Positions 8,582-16,810 of a DNA stretch of 64,000 nucleotides are shown here, piece after piece (the stretch's first letter is position 1; each line of letters opens with the position of its first letter). The stretch lies in contig JAQWFN010000004.1 in the NCBI GenBank assembly GCA_029238785.1, forward strand, positions 23,807 to 87,806, read 5' to 3'. Both the position numbers and the translations under genes were made by a program. Source of the stretch: Flavobacteriales bacterium. Lineage in GTDB: Bacteria > Bacteroidota > Bacteroidia > Flavobacteriales_D > Sanyastnellaceae. Under the pieces are notes generated by a model. That model did no database searches and was not told the DNA's origin. It was given only the letters and a program-made list of their open reading frames with translations.

Positions 8582-10471
8582 TTATTTGTATCGTTTAATT
8601 TCTCCTGATTTAACTCGGGCCATGTAGCTTTGTAAATCGCCCCATATTTCAGGAGCCAAGAAATACAAGCCAAGAACGTTAGGGAAACACATCGCAAAAA
8701 TCATGGCATCGCCAAAATCGAATACTTGATTAGCACTGATCGCTGAGCCTACAACTACGAAAAGACAAAAGATAACTTTGTAAGAGATGTTGGCTGTTCT
8801 TCCTTCACCAAACACATAGGTCCATGCTTTTAATCCATAGTACGACCATGAGATCATCGTAGACAAGGCGAATAGGATCACTGCTACAGTTAAAACAATA
8901 GGGAACCATGAAATACTTTGCGCAAAGGCACTGCTCGTAAGTCCAATGGCATCAAGATCTCCTGCTTTTTCGTTAATGAATACTTCTGTTGCTGTGAACG
9001 ACCCGTAATCAGAAATAACGATAACCAATGCCGTCATGGTGCAGATAACAACAGTATCAATGAAAGGCTCGAGTAATGAAACTAATCCCTCAGAAATTGG
9101 TTCATCTGTTTTTGCTGCAGAGTGCGCAATAGAAGCCGAACCGATACCTGCTTCATTGGAGAAGGCCGCTCTACGGAAACCTTGAATAAGCACCCCAATG
9201 AGTCCACCGTACATCGCTTCAGCGTTAAAAGCGCCACTAAATATTTGTCCGAAAGCAGCTGGAATTTCACTAAAGTTCATCACCAAAACAACAAGAGCAG
9301 CAACAACATAGATTCCAACCATGAAAGGCACAACCTTATCTGTCACACGCGCAATGCTCTTAATTCCGCCAATGATGATCACTCCAACAATTGCGGCCAT
9401 CAACACACCGAAGATCCAGCCTCGCTGATAGAAAACTGATTCCATACCTCCAGTTGCTTCAGTAAGGAGTGCAGTGGCTTGGTTGATTTGCACCATATTT
9501 CCTCCACCAAAAGAACCGCCAATACAAGCAATGGCAAATAAAACGGCAAGTACTTTACCAAGTTTACCAAGGTTTCTCTTCGCTAGTCCTTTCGATAAAT
9601 AATACATCGGTCCGCCAGAAACCGACCCATCCGCATTGACATTTCTATATTTAACACCCAGTGTACATTCAACAAATTTGGTACTCATTCCAAGTAAACC
9701 TGCTACAATCATCCAAAACGTTGCACCAGCTCCACCGAGAGAGACGGCAACCGCCACACCTGCGATATTTCCAATTCCTACAGTTCCTGAAAGTGCTGCG
9801 GTGAGTGCTTGAAAGTGGGATACCTCTCCAGAGTCGTTTGGGTCATCGAACCTTCCTCGAACAACGTCAAGCGCATGTTTAAAACCTCGAATATTAATGA
9901 AGCGAAAGAAGAATGTAAAGAATACCGCTCCTACCACTAGCCATATTAGAACGAATGGGATTTCAATGTTCTTATGCTTGATTCGGAATTTACTTCCTAT
10001 CGCCATGTTGTCAGAAAGGCCGTCTATTTGGATGCTTGTGCTTTTCCCATCGAGTAACTCTAGTGAGATTGGTTCACCAATGTTGACCTTATCTACGCTA
10101 AAAGCTTTTGTTTCTTTACCACTTTGAAGTTCGTAATTGAGCGACATGCCCTCTTCGGTTCTACTAAGTATTACTGGTACTCCTTTTAATGGGTCTGCAT
10201 CCAAGTCTACGCTCGCCGTAGGAATTGTTCCATCCAGTACCATTCGGTAACGCTTTGTTTTTTCATCCCAACGTTCCACTACAACCTCTTCGCCAATTGG
10301 CAGAGAGTAAAAAATCACTTTGGAGACATTTTTAGTGATGGGCTCCATGAATGCATTCACTCGCTGATCGAGTGTTAATGGTTCATTACCAGTACTTTCT
10401 TGGGCATAAGTTGTACTGAATAGAAAAGAAAAAATCAATAAAAGTTTTACGCGTAGTAGCTTGCTAAACAT
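8582..10471 (-). CDS. sodium:alanine symporter (AGCS) with N-terminal periplasmic domain
   Basis: An AGCS family transporter that imports alanine or glycine with Na+. From the ATG at 10471 the product is 629 residues: a signal peptide ([19 protein letters not shown]), about 150 residues of soluble domain, then the multi-pass core with the family motifs [24 protein letters not shown] and [18 protein letters not shown] at 10495 would add eight residues before the signal peptide and is less likely. The soluble extension is not part of the classic family; it may act outside the membrane in substrate capture. Confidence 0.88.
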   Translation of the reverse strand: MFSKLLRVKLLLIFSFLFSTTYAQESTGNEPLTLDQRVNAFMEPITKNVSKVIFYSLPIGEEVVVERWDEKTKRYRMVLDGTIPTASVDLDADPLKGVPVILSRTEEGMSLNYELQSGKETKAFSVDKVNIGEPISLELLDGKSTSIQIDGLSDNMAIGSKFRIKHKNIEIPFVLIWLVVGAVFFTFFFRFINIRGFKHALDVVRGRFDDPNDSGEVSHFQALTAALSGTVGIGNIAGVAVAVSLGGAGATFWMIVAGLLGMSTKFVECTLGVKYRNVNADGSVSGGPMYYLSKGLAKRNLGKLGKVLAVLFAIACIGGSFGGGNMVQINQATALLTEATGGMESVFYQRGWIFGVLMAAIVGVIIIGGIKSIARVTDKVVPFMVGIYVVAALVVLVMNFSEIPAAFGQIFSGAFNAEAMYGGLIGVLIQGFRRAAFSNEAGIGSASIAHSAAKTDEPISEGLVSLLEPFIDTVVICTMTALVIVISDYGSFTATEVFINEKAGDLDAIGLTSSAFAQSISWFPIVLTVAVILFALSTMISWSYYGLKAWTYVFGEGRTANISYKVIFCLFVVVGSAISANQVFDFGDAMIFAMCFPNVLGLYFLAPEIWGDLQSYMARVKSGEIKRYK

Positions 10472-10528
10472 AGAGATGGTTTTGGTTTTGCCCAAATATA
10501 TATAAGTTTTAATGGAAGGGCGAATTGC

Positions 10529-11554
10529 TTAAACAGTAGTTTGTATTCCGAGTATTCTATTTAGTAAACGTATTTGGTCTGGATTCCCCAAGACAAACAA
10601 CTTGCACTTTGGGAGGATTTGTGTTTCCGGACCAGGATTAATGACGTAGTCTCCTTCGGCTTTATACCCAATGATGTTTATCCCAAAGCGATTGTGTTGT
10701 TGGAGCTCACCAAGTGTTTTGTAGCGGAAGTTATCTGGCAGGTCTTCGAATTGAATTTCTTCGAGGTTGATTCCACTTCCTCCTTGGATTCTGATATGAT
10801 CGAGAAATTCGATAACATCGGGGTTAACAACGAGTGATGCCATGTGAGCACCACCAACTTTATCGGGCATGATGACATTTGTGGCACCTGCGATTCTGAG
10901 TTTGTGACACGACTCGGTTTTAGAAGCTCTAGAGATGATGACCAAATTTTTATTCAATTCGCGGGCGGTGAGCACCACATAGAGATTATCCGCATCGTGG
11001 GGAAGGGTTGTGATGATGGCTTTTGCTCTGTGTATTCCTGCGCGAATGAGGTTTTCATCCTTTGTTGCATCGCCTTCAACAAGTACAATACGCTCGTCTT
11101 CAGGGGAGGTATTAATTTTGTCGAGAGCAGTTTCGAGCACCAAAATTTCTTGATTGTGATCAACCAGCTCTGAGCAAGCCATTTCACCCACACGACCATA
11201 ACCGCACACAATAACGTGTCCGCTCAACTTTTCTAAGCGTTTTTCCAATTGTCTTGTTTTAAAGAGGTTTTTATACTCACCAGCAACAAAGTAGGTGGTG
11301 ATAGCTGAAATCGTATATGCAAAGGTTCCGATGCTTGAAACAATCAAAAACGAAGTGAAGATCATACCAAGCGGGCTCAGTGGTCTCACCTCACCAAAAC
11401 CAACAGTGGAAACGGTGATCACCGTCATGTAAAGCGATTCAACAAAGGTGTATCCTTCAATAAACATGTAGCCCAAGCTCCCTATGGCAATTACGATCAA
11501 TACCGTAAAGACCGAATAGAAAATCCGACTAAATATTTTAAGGTTGTGAATCAC
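10529..11554 (-). CDS. potassium channel with RCK (TrkA-N/TrkA-C) domains
   Basis: A two-transmembrane K+ channel subunit fused to a cytoplasmic regulator. The pore loop TVSTVGFGE (about residues 47-55) holds the selectivity filter, between helices at about 12-30 and 63-90. The RCK domain begins at about 113 with the nucleotide motif GYGRVG and continues to a TrkA-C domain near 250-335. Length (341) is normal for MthK/Kch-like channels. It starts directly after the PspC gene, whose stop it abuts, suggesting joint expression in envelope or osmotic stress. Confidence 0.93.
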   Translation of the reverse strand: MIHNLKIFSRIFYSVFTVLIVIAIGSLGYMFIEGYTFVESLYMTVITVSTVGFGEVRPLSPLGMIFTSFLIVSSIGTFAYTISAITTYFVAGEYKNLFKTRQLEKRLEKLSGHVIVCGYGRVGEMACSELVDHNQEILVLETALDKINTSPEDERIVLVEGDATKDENLIRAGIHRAKAIITTLPHDADNLYVVLTARELNKNLVIISRASKTESCHKLRIAGATNVIMPDKVGGAHMASLVVNPDVIEFLDHIRIQGGSGINLEEIQFEDLPDNFRYKTLGELQQHNRFGINIIGYKAEGDYVINPGPETQILPKCKLFVLGNPDQIRLLNRILGIQTTV

Positions 11555-11788
11555 TTATTTGAGCTCCCAGATGGTGGTACGTTTGCTAAAGCGCGGCTTG
11601 AAGTAATGCTTGTTTTCAAGAATGAAAGCCATTACTAGGTAGATGATTATTGGCGAACCAAGCGCTATAAAACTGAGGTAGATAAAGGACAAGCGCACCT
11701 TGTGAGCGGCGATACCGAATTTATCTCCCCACCATGCACAAACGCCATAAGCCTGCCTTTCAAAGAAATCAATGGTAGCTTTTATCAT
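11555..11788 (-). CDS. PspC-domain membrane protein
   Basis: A 77-residue protein with a PspC-like domain: MIKATIDFFERQAYGVCAWWG leads into the family core KVRLSFIYLSFIALGSPIIIY and a second hydrophobic run YLVMAFIL. PspC proteins sense inner membrane stress and bind PspB or stand alone; Bacteroidota often carry short single-domain forms. No pspA is nearby. It sits one base before the DUF2851 stop side and directly abuts the K+ channel gene. Confidence 0.8.
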   Translation of the reverse strand: MIKATIDFFERQAYGVCAWWGDKFGIAAHKVRLSFIYLSFIALGSPIIIYLVMAFILENKHYFKPRFSKRTTIWELK

Positions 11789-11789
11789 T

Positions 11790-13058
11790 TCAAGTGGTTT
11801 TTAAAATTTGGTTTCCTATGGAGCAAGATAAACATTTTTTGTGAGTACACTTTGATTTGTAAAGTTCTATTAAACCCTGACTTTCCAACATGTTCCGAAC
11901 GGGCACTCCACTTTCCTTCCATAAGCGGAGGGTTTTATTCTCTTCTGGCGGGATGTTGTGGAATCGGTCAATGATTAATGTCTTCAACTCATCTATTTGA
12001 TGATGAACGGCATAGGCAAAAATGAGTGGAAGGTGTGCATTCACAAGAATGGTATTGGCGCTGGTCTTGCCCATCTTCAACTTGGGGTTCACCCCTTTTA
12101 TTCCATGAAGTAATTTGTCGATTTCTTCTGTCCACTTTTCTCCGCCTTGAAGTTGAAAGATTGCATCATCCATATTCAACTCATTCAAGAGATAGGCCAT
12201 CTTAAAGCCGCGAAGATGAAGTGCTTTGCATAATTGAAACAGCCGTTGGGTGGGGAAATTCGCTGGATGTACCTGTCCGAAATTCCATTGCACCTTTTCC
12301 ATGGCTACTAAACCATAGGCACTTTTTAGCATCATATACACCCGCTTTAATGGATCATTTGGAGGGCGTTCCTCCAGCCAACCGGCTTGTCCGAAAAGCA
12401 GTGCTATGATTTTGAGTTGATCATCTCGATAGCGTTCAATCAATTTCCAAGGAACTCTTTCTGCCAGATGAATAAAAGCCAACTTGTTCAAACCAAAACC
12501 AAAAGCCGCACAAAGTGTTGTCCAAGCCGTGGTGTTCCAATCGCCTTGATTGAGCTCTAGTCGTTCTAGAATGTCAGCCGCTCGTTGCTCAATGCGGTTC
12601 ACGAACATTCTGGTGATGTTGTGCTGAATAATCATTGGCTCAACTGTTTTGATCAACTTGGCGCAAGGGATTTCTTCTGCGTGAGGAAGCTGTCTTTGAT
12701 ATTGCTGCCAGTGTTTTTCATCGCATCGCGATTTCAGCTCAAGCACGGGCAAAACCTCTCCTTCATTCATAACTACCTCCCTATTGTGTTCCCAAACCAC
12801 ATGAAGCACAACTCCTTTATAAGCTTCATCGTTTTCGTGTTTGTGGGCGAACCAATCAGAAGACTTCAAATGAATTTCAATATGCCCAAACCAATTCACT
12901 CCAGCGATGTTGATTTTGGCTTCCAAAAAGTCTGGACCAGCATGGTGATTATAATCTCCACGATAGAGCACTTCAATTTTTTCGCCTCTAGTGGTCTCAA
13001 GGTCAGCACAGTTAAAGTGCTGAAATTTCCAGATGTAGTGTAGATATTCTTCGATCAT
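11790..13058 (-). CDS. DUF2851 family protein
   Basis: A 422-residue cytoplasmic protein of the Bacteroidota-specific DUF2851 family, function unknown. Recognisable features are the N-terminal MIEEYLHYIWKFQHFN, the RGDYNHHAGPDFLEAKI and GHIEIHLKSSDWFAHKH blocks with many His and Asp residues, and the C-terminal CTHKKCLSCSIGN cysteine cluster. The His/Asp-rich N-terminal part resembles a metal-dependent nuclease or hydrolase but this is inference. I chose the ATG at 13058; upstream in-frame sequence to 13229 is non-homologous-looking and crosses a putative promoter box (CACATTTG at 13070-13063) four bases before the ATG. Confidence 0.82.
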   Translation of the reverse strand: MIEEYLHYIWKFQHFNCADLETTRGEKIEVLYRGDYNHHAGPDFLEAKINIAGVNWFGHIEIHLKSSDWFAHKHENDEAYKGVVLHVVWEHNREVVMNEGEVLPVLELKSRCDEKHWQQYQRQLPHAEEIPCAKLIKTVEPMIIQHNITRMFVNRIEQRAADILERLELNQGDWNTTAWTTLCAAFGFGLNKLAFIHLAERVPWKLIERYRDDQLKIIALLFGQAGWLEERPPNDPLKRVYMMLKSAYGLVAMEKVQWNFGQVHPANFPTQRLFQLCKALHLRGFKMAYLLNELNMDDAIFQLQGGEKWTEEIDKLLHGIKGVNPKLKMGKTSANTILVNAHLPLIFAYAVHHQIDELKTLIIDRFHNIPPEENKTLRLWKESGVPVRNMLESQGLIELYKSKCTHKKCLSCSIGNQILKTT

Positions 13059-13176
13059 GTAACAAATGTGCAACATGAAACGTAGCCGCACAGAACCAAT
13101 TTGCCAATGATATTCAGTATCTTGCGGCTGAAAAATTAACGCTAAAAAAAAAACGCTCACCTTTTTAGGCCTTGAT

Positions 13177-13684
13177 GTGGCCTTGATGATTTTCACGGGT
13201 TGTGAAAAAATCACAGAACAATCGTTCAATGTTCAAATCGCCAAAGACTTCAACATCAACATGGAAGAAGGAACGGCTTCATTTAATCTTGAAGAAGTAT
13301 TCTCAAGCTTGAGTAGTGAAGAATTAGATCAAGTTAAAGAAAGCATCATCAATTACCGAATCAACTCCATCAGCTACAAAATCTGGGAGTTTGGAGGAAG
13401 TGAAACAGCTTACTCTTGATGGTTTATTGAAGTTTGCTAAAGTGAATGATGACAACGACTTCGTTTCTTACGTGATTCCTGAAATTCTTTTGTCGGCAAC
13501 GAGTAATGATGACGCTAGAAATACCATTGAATTCTCAGCAGAAGACAACCAGAAAATTGTTGGTTACTTGCTTGATGGCAATTCAATTAAAGTATTGGCT
13601 AACGGTAACGTAAGCGAGCAGCCTGCAAGCTTCGTTCTTCAGGTAGTGGCAGATGTAACTGCTACGGCTGAGATTGAAGAGTAA
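13177..13684 (+). pseudogene. small lipoprotein gene with frameshift and lost start
   Basis: Two overlapping frames encode halves of one protein. The first (GTG at 13177 to a stop at 13417-13419) has a lipobox-like IFTGC and continues NVQIAKDFNINMEEG to YKIWEF; the second (in frame from 13391 to 13684) continues EEVKQLTLDGLLKFAK to a C-terminal immunoglobulin-like strand pattern. Reading TTT then skipping one G near 13391 joins them as KIWEF-EEVKQL. No ATG precedes the lipobox in frame before a stop at 13129; a KKKTLTFLGL-like signal peptide start is visible but unstarted. Either a decayed gene or sequence errors; function unknown. Confidence 0.6.
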
Positions 13685-13687
13685 GGC

Positions 13688-14500
13688 TTAAATAATACCA
13701 CGATCTTTTAAAAGCGCTTCCATTGTTTCTTGCAATTGGAGCGCTTTTTTTCTGGCCACATTGGCGAAATCAGGAGTGCTATCGGCATAAATGATTCCTC
13801 GAGAAGAGTTGATGAGGAGACCTACATCTTTGGTCATACCGTATTTCACAACATCTTCGACTGTTCCACCTTGTGCCCCCACTCCTGGAACGAGTAAGAA
13901 ATGTTCAGGTGCTTCTTCTCTAATGGCCTTGAAGCCTTCTGGTCTTGTTGCTCCAACAACAAACATCAATTGATCTTCATTCCCCCAGGTGCAGCATTTT
14001 CTGATGACTTGTCGGAACAGTTCCGGACTCCCATGCCACTGAAAATCGGCGGCTCCTTTGTTGGAGGTCATGGCGAGAACAATGGTCCACTTTCCTTCAA
14101 ATTCGAGAAATGGGCGAACACTGTCTTCCCCCATGTAAGGAGCTACAGTGATCGCATCAGCACCAAGTTGATTGAACATGGCTTCAGCGTAATATTTTGA
14201 GGTATTTCCAATATCACCTCTTTTCGCATCGGCAATGACCAAACAATCTTTTGGGATGAGTGCGATGCTTCGCTCTAATGCATCCCATCCTTTAGCTCCA
14301 TAGCGTTCATAAAACGCCAAGTTGGGCTTATAAGCTACACATAAGTCGCTGGTAGCTTCAATGATGGCTTTGTTGAATTCGAAAAGGGCATCCGGGTGGT
14401 CTTTTAAATGACTTGGAATCTTGTCTAAATCTGTGTCAAGGCCAATACATAGGAAGCTTTTTTTCGCTTTTATTTGTTCAATCAGTGCTGCTCTTGTCAT
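13688..14500 (-). CDS. pyrF: orotidine 5'-phosphate decarboxylase
   Basis: Catalyses OMP to UMP, the last step of pyrimidine synthesis. The 270-residue product belongs to the longer type 2 family: GLDTDLDKIPSHL at the start, the catalytic VIADAKRGDIGNTSKYYAEA (Asp-Lys pair, about residues 89-97), APYMGEDSVRPFL, and VPGVGAQGGTVEDVV. It overlaps prfA by four bases (ATGA), so it is the last gene of purM-prfA-pyrF. A terminator for the opposite strand lies inside its 3' end. Confidence 0.96.
   Translation of the reverse strand: MTRAALIEQIKAKKSFLCIGLDTDLDKIPSHLKDHPDALFEFNKAIIEATSDLCVAYKPNLAFYERYGAKGWDALERSIALIPKDCLVIADAKRGDIGNTSKYYAEAMFNQLGADAITVAPYMGEDSVRPFLEFEGKWTIVLAMTSNKGAADFQWHGSPELFRQVIRKCCTWGNEDQLMFVVGATRPEGFKAIREEAPEHFLLVPGVGAQGGTVEDVVKYGMTKDVGLLINSSRGIIYADSTPDFANVARKKALQLQETMEALLKDRGII
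13711..13751 (+). terminator. plus-strand terminator inside the pyrF 3' end
   Basis: AAAGCGCTTCC at 13711-13721 pairs with GGAGCGCTTT at 13738-13747 (one bulged T), followed by a seven-T run. It would end transcripts of the plus-strand lipoprotein gene that stops at 13684, while also encoding pyrF residues on the other strand. Confidence 0.6.
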
Positions 14501-15576
14501 CCTTGTCCTTCCATTAATTTCGATGCATTTTCTGCCATCTTCAGCGCATCGATGATTTCTTTAATATCTCCGTCGATGATGTTTTGGAGATTGTAAAGGG
14601 TGAGGTTGATTCTATGATCAGTTACCCTTCCTTGTGGGTAATTGTAGGTTCTAATTTTTGCTGATCGGTCGCCGGTACTTACTAAGGTTTTACGTTCTGC
14701 CGCCCTTTCCTTCTGGGCCTTTTCAAGCTCTTGCTCGTACATTCTGCTTCGAAGAACAGTGAGGGCTTTTTCGTAGTTCTGGTGCTGTGAACGGCCGTCT
14801 TGACACTCCACTACAATTCCTGTTGGAAGGTGGGTCAAACGCACGGCAGACTCTGTTTTGTTAACGTGCTGTCCTCCGGCTCCACTTGCGCGGTAGGTGT
14901 CTTTCTTCACGTCAGCCATGTTCAATTCTACATCTACCTCATCTGCTTCAGGCATGATCGCTACAGTAGCTGCAGAAGTATGCACTCGCCCTTGCGATTC
15001 TGTTGCAGGCACACGTTGAACTCGGTGCACGCCAGACTCGTACTTGAGTGTTCCGTACACGTCATCACCAGAAACGGTGAATACAACTTCTTTATACCCT
15101 CCGCTAGTACCTTCGTTAACGTTGGCCACTTCCATGTTCCAACCTTGGTCTTCAATGAACTTGGCGTACATTCTAAACAAATCTCCACAGAAGATACTTG
15201 CTTCATCACCACCTGTTCCTGCGCGCAATTCAACGATAACATTTTTATGATCGTTGGGGTCTTTTGGAATGAGCATCCATTTGATCTCTTCTTCCATCTC
15301 CGATTTCTGCGTGCCCAAGTCGTTGATTTCCTCCTTCGCCATTTCCCTCATTTCGGGATCTGTTTCAGCACTCAACATCTCTTGAGCGGAGTTCAAATTA
15401 TCGGTAATGTTCTTGAACTTAAGGTACACCTCAGAGAGTTTTCCAAGCTCTTTGTATTCCTTCATCAAAACCGCATAACGCTTGTTGTCTGCGATCACTT
15501 CTGGATCGACAATCAGCAAGCTCACTTCTCGGTATCGATCATGGATCGAGGCCAGTTTTCCCAATAAATCGCTCAT
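14497..15576 (-). CDS. prfA: peptide chain release factor 1
   Basis: RF1 recognises UAA and UAG and triggers peptide release. The 359-residue product has the catalytic GGQ in RASGAGGQHVNKTESAVRL (about residues 229-247) and the codon-recognition region with the PAT tripeptide in RVQRVPATESQGRVHTSA. The next gene, purM, ends three bases upstream and pyrF starts within its stop, so the three are one unit. Confidence 0.97.
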   Translation of the reverse strand: MSDLLGKLASIHDRYREVSLLIVDPEVIADNKRYAVLMKEYKELGKLSEVYLKFKNITDNLNSAQEMLSAETDPEMREMAKEEINDLGTQKSEMEEEIKWMLIPKDPNDHKNVIVELRAGTGGDEASIFCGDLFRMYAKFIEDQGWNMEVANVNEGTSGGYKEVVFTVSGDDVYGTLKYESGVHRVQRVPATESQGRVHTSAATVAIMPEADEVDVELNMADVKKDTYRASGAGGQHVNKTESAVRLTHLPTGIVVECQDGRSQHQNYEKALTVLRSRMYEQELEKAQKERAAERKTLVSTGDRSAKIRTYNYPQGRVTDHRINLTLYNLQNIIDGDIKEIIDALKMAENASKLMEGQG

Positions 15577-15579
15577 GGC

Positions 15580-16749
15580 TTAGCTGTATTTAAACGTTCC
15601 GTGTTCGGAAATGATGCTTAATGATTTCTTTTCGGCTGCTTCTACTCTACCCACAATTTTGGCCTCCACATTAAACGACTTTGCAATTTCGATAATTGCT
15701 TCGGCGCTTGTTTCGTCGGTGTAGAATTCCATGCGGTGACCCATGTTGAAGACCTTGTACATTTCTTCCCAACTTGTTCCTGATTCTTCTTGAATGAGTT
15801 TGAACAAGGGAGGGGTATCGAAAAGTTGATCTTTGATCACATGCACATCGCCACAAAAGTGCAGCACCTTTGTTTGAGCTCCACCACTGCAATGCACCAT
15901 CCCATCGATTTGTGCTCGGAATTTCTCGAGCACTTTGTTGACGATAGGTGCGTAGGTTCTTGTTGGCGAAAGCACGAGTTTCCCGGCGTCGATTGGACTT
16001 CCTTCAACAGCATCAGTGAGTTTTTTACTTCCTGAATACACCAAGTCCATATTAGTTTTAGGGTCGAATGATTCCGGATATTTCTGAGCCAAGTCTTTCG
16101 CAAACACATCATGGCGTGCACTGGTGAGTCCGTTACTTCCCATACCACCGTTGTACTCTGTTTCATAGCTTGCTTGTCCAAAAGAGGCCAAAGCTACGAT
16201 CACATTTCCGGCTTTGATATTGGCATTATCGATCACATCAGAGCGCTTCATTCTCGTAACAACGGTAGAGTCTACAATGATGGTGCGCACCAAGTCGCCC
16301 ACGTCTGCTGTTTCTCCGCCTGTTGAACGGATGTTCAAACCGTGCTTTTGAAGTTCTTCAAGGAGTTCTTCCGTTCCATTAATGATGGCTGAAATCACTT
16401 CTCCTGGAATGAGGTGTTTGTTTCTTCCTATGGTTGATGACAAGAGGATTTCACCCGTTGCGCCAACGCAGAGCAGGTCGTCGATATTCATGATGAGGGC
16501 ATCTTGGGCGATCCCTTTCCATACCGACAAATCACCGGTTTCTTTCCAATACATGTATGCCAAAGACGATTTTGTTCCTGCTCCATCTGCGTGCATGACA
16601 ATACAGTGCTCTTCACTGCCGGTGAGGAAGTCGGGCACGATCTTGCAGAAGGCTTTTGGGAATAAACCTTTATCTACATTTTTAATGGCCGCGTGAACGT
16701 CTTCTTTACCTGCGGAGACGCCGCGTTGTTGGTATCTTGAATCTGACAT
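15580..16749 (-). CDS. purM: AIR synthase (phosphoribosylformylglycinamidine cyclo-ligase)
   Basis: Cyclises FGAM to AIR with ATP in de novo purine synthesis. The 389-residue product is the longer Bacteroidota form: YQQRGVSAGKEDVHAAIK at the N-terminus, the ATP/Mg segment VMHADGAGTKSSLAYMY, DALIMNIDDLLCVGATG and GGETADVGDLVRT. E. coli PurM is shorter (about 345). It is first of purM-prfA-pyrF; its ATG follows directly on the T-run of the upstream gene's terminator with no visible leader. Confidence 0.9.
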   Translation of the reverse strand: MSDSRYQQRGVSAGKEDVHAAIKNVDKGLFPKAFCKIVPDFLTGSEEHCIVMHADGAGTKSSLAYMYWKETGDLSVWKGIAQDALIMNIDDLLCVGATGEILLSSTIGRNKHLIPGEVISAIINGTEELLEELQKHGLNIRSTGGETADVGDLVRTIIVDSTVVTRMKRSDVIDNANIKAGNVIVALASFGQASYETEYNGGMGSNGLTSARHDVFAKDLAQKYPESFDPKTNMDLVYSGSKKLTDAVEGSPIDAGKLVLSPTRTYAPIVNKVLEKFRAQIDGMVHCSGGAQTKVLHFCGDVHVIKDQLFDTPPLFKLIQEESGTSWEEMYKVFNMGHRMEFYTDETSAEAIIEIAKSFNVEAKIVGRVEAAEKKSLSIISEHGTFKYS

Positions 16750-16788
16750 AAAAAAAGAAGCGGGGTAGGGTCAAAAGACCCACCCCGC
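16750..16788 (-). terminator. intrinsic terminator of the OmpA/PD40 gene, flush with purM ATG
   Basis: Minus strand GCGGGGT...ACCCCGC stem with an inner GGGTC/GACCC and AAAA/TTTT loop, then CTTCTTTTTTT; the last T (16750) touches the A of the purM start at 16749. The stem is strong, with a single bulge. Confidence 0.85.
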
Positions 16789-16810
16789 AAATAAAAGTTA
16801 TTTATTTCTG

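Noticed and set aside
13388..13395. Programmed +1 frameshift in the lipoprotein gene
   Set aside because: No known +1 slip signal and the start codon is also missing, so decay or error is the simpler reading.
14800..15567. 255-residue plus-strand open frame
   Set aside because: Antisense to prfA, whose conserved motifs are clear; Cys/His-rich composition is typical of a reverse-frame shadow.
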